A DNA stretch of 11,040 nt, from positions 7,316 through 18,355 of the forward strand of contig JAMCTV010000093.1 of assembly GCA_023381235.1 (NCBI GenBank), in the 5' to 3' direction. This DNA comes from Gammaproteobacteria bacterium. Lineage in GTDB: Bacteria; Pseudomonadota; Gammaproteobacteria; SURF-13. Position numbers and translations under genes: made by a program. The notes under the pieces are model-generated. The model saw only the letters and a list, made by a program, of their open reading frames with translations. It ran no database searches and had not been told where the DNA came from. Position 1 is the first letter of the stretch. Every line of letters starts with the position of its first letter. Shown in pieces: positions 7,676-11,040 of the stretch.

Positions 7676-7694
7676 AACAGATTAATTATATAAG
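7665..7694 (+). promoter_or_regulatory. Weak promoter candidate at the pyrF end
   Basis: TTGCGC (7665–7670) and TATAAG (7689–7694) are 18 bases apart, within an AT-rich patch between pyrF and the next gene. The −10 matches five of six bases, the −35 only three. Transcription would begin near the next ATG, so it could equally be only a translation-friendly AT-rich start region. Confidence 0.2.
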
Positions 7695-7698
7695 CCGG

Positions 7699-8700
7699 AT
7701 GGCCTTTACCTTCGTCACGTACGTCATGTTGTTGGCAGGTGCGTTTGGCGTGGCGCTGCTGACGACGCCGTTGATGCGCCGTCTTGCCCTGCATTATGTC
7801 TTGCTGGACGTGCCGAATGAGCGCAGCGCCCATAGCGTGCCGACGCCGCGTGGCGGCGGCATCGCCATTGCGGCGGCATTTTTCCTGAGTCTCGTCCTGT
7901 TGCTGTGGTGGGGCGTGTTGCCGCGAGCCGCGGGCATGGCCCTGCTGGGCGGCGGCCTGCTGGTTGCGGTCATCGGTGCGTGGGATGATCGCCGTCACGT
8001 TGCCCCGCAGTGGCGTCTGCTGGCGCATGCGCTGGCCGCCCTGTGGGCCTTGTTCTGGCTGGGTAAAGACCTCCCCCTATTGACTGCATTGCTGATGCTG
8101 CCGTCGATCGTCTGGCTGATCAACCTCTATAATTTTATGGACGGCATAGACGGTTTGGCGGGCGCGCAGGCGCTATGCGCGGGATTAGCGGGTGGCGCTC
8201 TGCTGTGGTTGAGCGGTGAGCCGGGGCTGGCCATGGCGAGTCTCGCCTTGGCCATGTCCAGCGCGGGATTTCTGGTCTGGAATTGGCCGCCCGCAAAAAT
8301 ATTCATGGGCGACGCAGGCAGTGGTTTGCTGGGCTACAGCTTTGCGGTGTTGGCGCTGGCCAGCGTCCAGTCCGGGGCGCTCTCCGCCCTAATCTGGCTG
8401 ATACTGCTTGCCCCCTTTGTACTGGATGCTACACTGACCTTGCTGCGGCGCGTGATGCGCGGCGAGCGCTGGTATCAGGCGCATGCCACGCATTTGTACC
8501 AGCGCATGACGCAGGCCGGATACAGCCACAAGCAGGTGACGACGGCCGTGATATTATTAAATATCACGCTGCTGTGGGGACTGGCCGCCTGGCTGTGGCG
8601 GCACGCGGAATTTGCCGCCTGGACCGTGTCCGTCGCGGGTATTCTGGGGGCGGCAACGTGGGCATATTTGCAGAGCAGAATGACGACTAAATCCATTTGA
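7699..8700 (+). CDS. Polyprenyl-phosphate sugar-1-phosphate transferase (WecA/WbpL/MraY family)
   Basis: Multi-pass inner-membrane enzyme that starts a surface glycan by moving a sugar-1-phosphate (in this family GlcNAc, FucNAc, QuiNAc or similar) from a UDP-sugar to undecaprenyl phosphate. The 333 residues contain about ten or eleven hydrophobic segments. Catalytic motifs are intact: WDDR (95–98), NFMDGIDGLA (145–154) with D148 and D151, FMGDAGS (202–208) and the cytoplasmic HATHLYQR (262–269). The HxxHLYQR loop, the early RSAHSVPTPRGGG segment and the 333-residue length resemble WbpL and WecA rather than MraY. The frame is open further upstream into pyrF, but ATG 7699 directly precedes the first membrane segment; no clear Shine-Dalgarno. 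It lies 23 bases after pyrF and upstream of a WbpM-like gene, the same partner as in Pseudomonas aeruginosa. Sugar specificity cannot be read from the sequence. Confidence 0.9.
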   Translation: MAFTFVTYVMLLAGAFGVALLTTPLMRRLALHYVLLDVPNERSAHSVPTPRGGGIAIAAAFFLSLVLLLWWGVLPRAAGMALLGGGLLVAVIGAWDDRRHVAPQWRLLAHALAALWALFWLGKDLPLLTALLMLPSIVWLINLYNFMDGIDGLAGAQALCAGLAGGALLWLSGEPGLAMASLALAMSSAGFLVWNWPPAKIFMGDAGSGLLGYSFAVLALASVQSGALSALIWLILLAPFVLDATLTLLRRVMRGERWYQAHATHLYQRMTQAGYSHKQVTTAVILLNITLLWGLAAWLWRHAEFAAWTVSVAGILGAATWAYLQSRMTTKSI

Positions 8701-8707
8701 TTTCGCA

Positions 8708-8730
8708 CCGCGCGGAGTGAATCCGCGCGG
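8708..8730 (+). other. Perfect nine-base-pair hairpin after the transferase gene
   Basis: CCGCGCGGA (8708–8716) pairs perfectly with TCCGCGCGG (8722–8730) around GTGAA. It starts eight bases after the stop codon. No T run follows on either strand, so it is not a standard intrinsic terminator; it may stabilise the upstream mRNA or be part of the adjoining structured element. Confidence 0.6.
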
Positions 8731-8734
8731 GCGA

Positions 8735-8844
8735 CCAAAGGGGGCGAGATGTGCAACATCGAGCGGGCGGACATGGATGTCCGCCCTGGACTTGTACGCG
8801 AAGCAGGATGCGAAAGCGTACAAGGTTGCACTTCTCCCCTTTGG
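8735..8844. other. Three-way-junction palindromic element (RNA structure or small repeat)
   Basis: The 110 bases fold on themselves almost entirely. The closing stem is CCAAAGGGG (8735–8743) with CCCCTTTGG (8836–8844), then, past an internal loop, GTGCAAC (8751–8757) with GTTGCAC (8825–8831). Inside are two hairpins: GGGCGGACAT (8765–8774) with ATGTCCGCCC (8777–8786), and CTTGTACGC (8791–8799) with GCGTACAAG (8816–8824), the latter capped by GCA-GGA-TGC (8803–8811). All pairs listed are Watson–Crick. It contains short open frames but none with plausible protein character. It could be a structured regulatory or small RNA, a 5' element of the next gene, or a small palindromic mobile repeat; copies elsewhere in the genome would decide. 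I do not recognise it as a named RNA family. Confidence 0.7.
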
Positions 8845-8856
8845 AAACCCCAAGGC

Positions 8857-8887
8857 TTTGTGCCCGCAGCAAGCTGCGAGGTATAAT
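8857..8887 (+). promoter_or_regulatory. Promoter for the WbpM-like gene, probably leaderless
   Basis: A perfect TATAAT lies at 8882–8887; TTGTGC (8858–8863) 18 bases upstream is a partial −35. The expected start of transcription, seven bases after the hexamer, is at about 8894, the A of the ATG. A perfect inverted repeat, CGCAGC (8865–8870) with GCTGCG (8873–8878), fills the spacer and could be an operator. Strength of the −35 is doubtful. Confidence 0.5.
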
Positions 8888-8893
8888 TAATAA

Positions 8894-10771
8894 ATGCCGG
8901 CTTTGTTATCCAGCGCTATCAGCCGCCGCGCGGCGGTGCTGCTGCATGATCTCCTCATGGCGGCGCTCGCCTGGCTGTTTGCCATCTGGGTGCGCTACGA
9001 TTTCACGCTGGGTCCGGATCATCTCAGGTTATTGCAATTCGTGCCGTGGGTTGTCGCCGCACAAGGAGTGATGTTGTGGTGGACCGGCGCCTATCGTGGC
9101 GTATGGCGTTTCGCCAGCGTCGCCGACCTGTGGAGTATCATGCGCGGCGCGCTGCTCGGTGTGCTGGCGATCGCCCTGGGCTTGTTTCTGTTCAACCGCC
9201 TGGAGGGAATACCGCGCAGCATGCTGCTGCTTTATCCGGTATTCCTGGTCATGCAACTCGGCGCATCGCGTCAGATGTACCGTCTGTGGAAGGACCACCG
9301 TTTTAACCTGTTCGACCGCGCGGAACGCAAACGCGTGCTGCTGCTCGGTGCCGGACGGGCGGGCGAGGGTCTGGCGCGCGACATGCTGCACGGCGCGGAA
9401 TATCTGCCGACAGGGTTTCTGGACGACAATCCGGAGCTGAAGGGCGCCAAGATTCACGGCATCCCGCTGCTGGGCGCTCTGAATGACCTGCCGGACGTGG
9501 TGCGGCGCAGGGGGGTGGATGTGATCGTGATCGCCATGCCCTCGGCCACTAATGCAGAAATGCAGCGTGCAGTTTCCCTGTGTGAACAAACCGCGGTGCC
9601 GTTCCGCACCCTGCCGCGCCTGCGCGATCTGGTTTCCGGAGTATCCTCGCTGCAGGCGCTGAAAGAAGTAGCTCTGGAGGACTTGCTCAACCGCGAGACG
9701 GTATCGCTGAACTGGCAGGCCATCAGCAACGGATTGACGGGTAAAACCGTGCTCATCACCGGCGGCGGAGGCTCCATAGGCGCCGAATTGTGCCGCCAGG
9801 TGGCGCGCATGGGCGTGAGCGCGCTGCTGATTTATGAGCGCAGCGAATTCAATCTATACAGCATCGAGATGGAGCTGCGCGAAAAGTTTCCCAATCTCAA
9901 TTTGCAGGCCTGCCTCGGCGACGTGTGCGATGCGAGCGCGGTGCGGCACCTGCTGCAACAACACCGGCCGGAGATTGTTTTTCACGCTGCGGCATACAAA
10001 CATGTGCCGATGCTGGAGAACCAGGTGCGTGAGGCGGTGCGCAACAACGTGCTCGGCACCAGGACGCTGGTTGAGGAAGCCGAACACCACGGCTGCGCCA
10101 CCTTCGTCCTCATCTCCACCGACAAGGCGGTCAATCCCACCAACGTCATGGGCGCGAGCAAACGCATCGCCGAGATATTCGGCCAGGCGCTGGGGCGCCG
10201 TTCCAGCATGCGCCTTATCACGGTGCGCTTTGGCAACGTGCTGGGTTCGGCGGGGAGCGTGGTGCCCCTGTTCCAGAAACAGATTGCGGCGGGCGGGCCG
10301 GTTACGGTCACGCACCCGGACATCACCCGCTTCTTTATGACGATACCCGAAGCTTGCCAGCTTATCATGCAGGCTTCGGTGATCGGCAAGGGCGGGGAAA
10401 TCTACGTGCTCGATATGGGTAAGCCGGTGTCCATCGCCTATCTCGCCGAACAGATGATCCGCCTGTCGGACAAGATTCCGGGCAGGGACATTAAAATCGT
10501 CTATACCGGCCTGCGTCCTGGCGAGAAGCTATATGAAGAATTATTTCACGAACAGGAAAAGCTCACGCCCACTTCTCATCCAAAGATATTGCTCGCCCAG
10601 TGCCGGGACTATGACTGGCAGGCGCTGAACGAGCACCTGGCGGAGCTTGAGTCGGCGTGCGACGGCTATGACGAACCGCGTCTGCGCACGTTGATTAAGC
10701 GCATGGTGCCGGAGCTTGCCGAGGCGCCGGATGAGGGAGCTTCCAACGTCGTTACCTTTGCCCGCACATGA
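8894..10771 (+). CDS. Membrane-anchored nucleotide-sugar 4,6-dehydratase/epimerase (WbpM/CapD family)
   Basis: Likely a UDP-GlcNAc 4,6-dehydratase that makes the 4-keto-6-deoxy sugar precursor for surface glycans. The 625-residue protein has four hydrophobic segments in the first about 125 residues, a first Rossmann-like domain starting VLLLGAGRAGEG (148–159), and a C-terminal short-chain dehydrogenase domain with the NAD-binding TGGGGSIG (289–296). The catalytic region is STDKAVNPTNVMGASK: S408 and K423 are present, and the usual tyrosine is methionine (M419), the S-M-K arrangement characteristic of WbpM and FlaA1-type dehydratases. HAAAYKHVPMLE and the late LRPGEKLYEEL segment also fit. ATG 8894 has no Shine-Dalgarno but lies where transcription should begin. 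The stop overlaps galU by ATGA. Next to a WbpL-like transferase and galU, a role in O-antigen or exopolysaccharide synthesis is the natural inference. Confidence 0.93.
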   Translation: MPALLSSAISRRAAVLLHDLLMAALAWLFAIWVRYDFTLGPDHLRLLQFVPWVVAAQGVMLWWTGAYRGVWRFASVADLWSIMRGALLGVLAIALGLFLFNRLEGIPRSMLLLYPVFLVMQLGASRQMYRLWKDHRFNLFDRAERKRVLLLGAGRAGEGLARDMLHGAEYLPTGFLDDNPELKGAKIHGIPLLGALNDLPDVVRRRGVDVIVIAMPSATNAEMQRAVSLCEQTAVPFRTLPRLRDLVSGVSSLQALKEVALEDLLNRETVSLNWQAISNGLTGKTVLITGGGGSIGAELCRQVARMGVSALLIYERSEFNLYSIEMELREKFPNLNLQACLGDVCDASAVRHLLQQHRPEIVFHAAAYKHVPMLENQVREAVRNNVLGTRTLVEEAEHHGCATFVLISTDKAVNPTNVMGASKRIAEIFGQALGRRSSMRLITVRFGNVLGSAGSVVPLFQKQIAAGGPVTVTHPDITRFFMTIPEACQLIMQASVIGKGGEIYVLDMGKPVSIAYLAEQMIRLSDKIPGRDIKIVYTGLRPGEKLYEELFHEQEKLTPTSHPKILLAQCRDYDWQALNEHLAELESACDGYDEPRLRTLIKRMVPELAEAPDEGASNVVTFART

Positions 10772-11040
10772 CGCCGCCCGTACGTAAAGCGGTGTTTCCG
10801 GTGGCGGGGCTTGGAACGCGCTTTCTTCCCGCGACCAAGGCCAGTCCCAAGGAAATGCTGCCGGTGGTGGACAAACCGTTGATTCAGTACGCGGTGGAAG
10901 AAGCCATCGCCGCCGGCATTACGGAAATGATTTTCGTCACCAGCAGCAACAAGCGCGCCATCGAGGATCATTTCGACAAGTCATTCGAGTTGGAGTATGA
11001 ACTGGAGCGGCGCGGGTGCAAGGAGCTGCTCGCCCAAGTG
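10768..11040 (+). CDS. galU: UTP–glucose-1-phosphate uridylyltransferase, N-terminal part
   Basis: Makes UDP-glucose from UTP and glucose 1-phosphate for lipopolysaccharide, capsule and osmoprotectant synthesis. The first 91 codons are present and the gene runs off the window. Near the start is the nucleotide-binding signature AGLGTRFLPATK followed by ASPKEMLPVVDKPLIQYAVEEA, then AAGITEMIFVTSSNK and HFDKSFELEYELE, which closely follow E. coli GalU. The ATG overlaps the preceding stop (ATGA) and has no Shine-Dalgarno, so it is probably translated by coupling and co-transcribed with the WbpM-like gene. Confidence 0.95.
   Translation, partial: MTPPVRKAVFPVAGLGTRFLPATKASPKEMLPVVDKPLIQYAVEEAIAAGITEMIFVTSSNKRAIEDHFDKSFELEYELERRGCKELLAQV

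Noticed and set aside
8708..8730. Intrinsic terminator after the transferase gene.
   Set aside because: The stem is strong but no T run follows on the plus strand or, reading the other way, on the minus strand.
8751..8831. Integron attC-like recombination site: GTGCAAC … GTTGCAC ends with AAC and GTT at the right places and a length of 81 bases.
   Set aside because: The boxes do not fit the RYYYAAC/GTTRRRY consensus at inner positions, the pairing continues outside them, the inside forms two separate hairpins instead of one long arm with L boxes, and there is no integrase or cassette nearby.
8735..8844. Classical miniature transposon with target-site duplication.
   Set aside because: The ends are inverted (CCAAAGGGG/CCCCTTTGG), but the flanks (GCGA and AAAC) do not form a direct duplication, and no transposase is present in the window. 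A repeat of another kind remains open.
8751..9071. A plus-strand open frame of about 106 codons across the structured gap into the dehydratase gene (and minus-strand frames over the same gap).
   Set aside because: Their sequence is dictated by the palindromes, is rich in Arg/Cys/Pro without domain character, and overlaps a well-supported gene in another frame.

Overview
The window is a dense, almost entirely plus-strand stretch of a GC-rich gammaproteobacterial chromosome. The gene order hisC–tyrA–aroA–cmk–rpsA–ihfB–lapA–lapB–pyrF and the protein sequences (six-domain S1, IHF-beta, LapA/LapB) are typical of Gammaproteobacteria, and the hisC-tyrA-aroA-cmk-rpsA-ihfB run recalls Pseudomonas-like and Chromatiales-like genomes. 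Genus cannot be fixed from sequence alone.

Region 1 (1–3044) is a translationally coupled aromatic/nucleotide block: the 3' end of hisC, tyrA (reading frame broken near base 430), aroA (class II EPSP synthase motifs) and cmk, joined by ATGA overlaps or a one-base gap. Region 2 (3045–5282) is the ribosomal/nucleoid block: a short leader with hairpins, rpsA, ihfB and a clear rho-independent terminator at 5253–5282. Region 3 (5283–7675) is lapA–lapB–pyrF: the inner-membrane pair that controls lipopolysaccharide synthesis, then orotidine-5'-phosphate decarboxylase. Region 4 (7699–11040) is an envelope-polysaccharide block: a WecA/WbpL-type polyprenyl-phosphate sugar-1-phosphate transferase, a WbpM/CapD-type membrane-anchored nucleotide-sugar 4,6-dehydratase, and the start of galU. 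In Pseudomonas aeruginosa the O-antigen locus lies between ihfB (himD) and wbpM, so this looks like a reduced version of that boundary.

The least ordinary stretch is the 193-base gap between the two glycan genes (8701–8893). It can fold into a closed three-way-junction structure (8735–8844) with long, nearly perfect stems, flanked by two more hairpins, and it ends in a perfect TATAAT placed so that transcription would begin at or next to the ATG of the dehydratase gene. The other notable point is the tyrA break, where an imperfect tandem duplication suggests a roughly 14-base insertion rather than a simple homopolymer slip. No CRISPR array, transposase, tRNA or rRNA gene was seen, and no gene-free stretch exceeds 300 bases.
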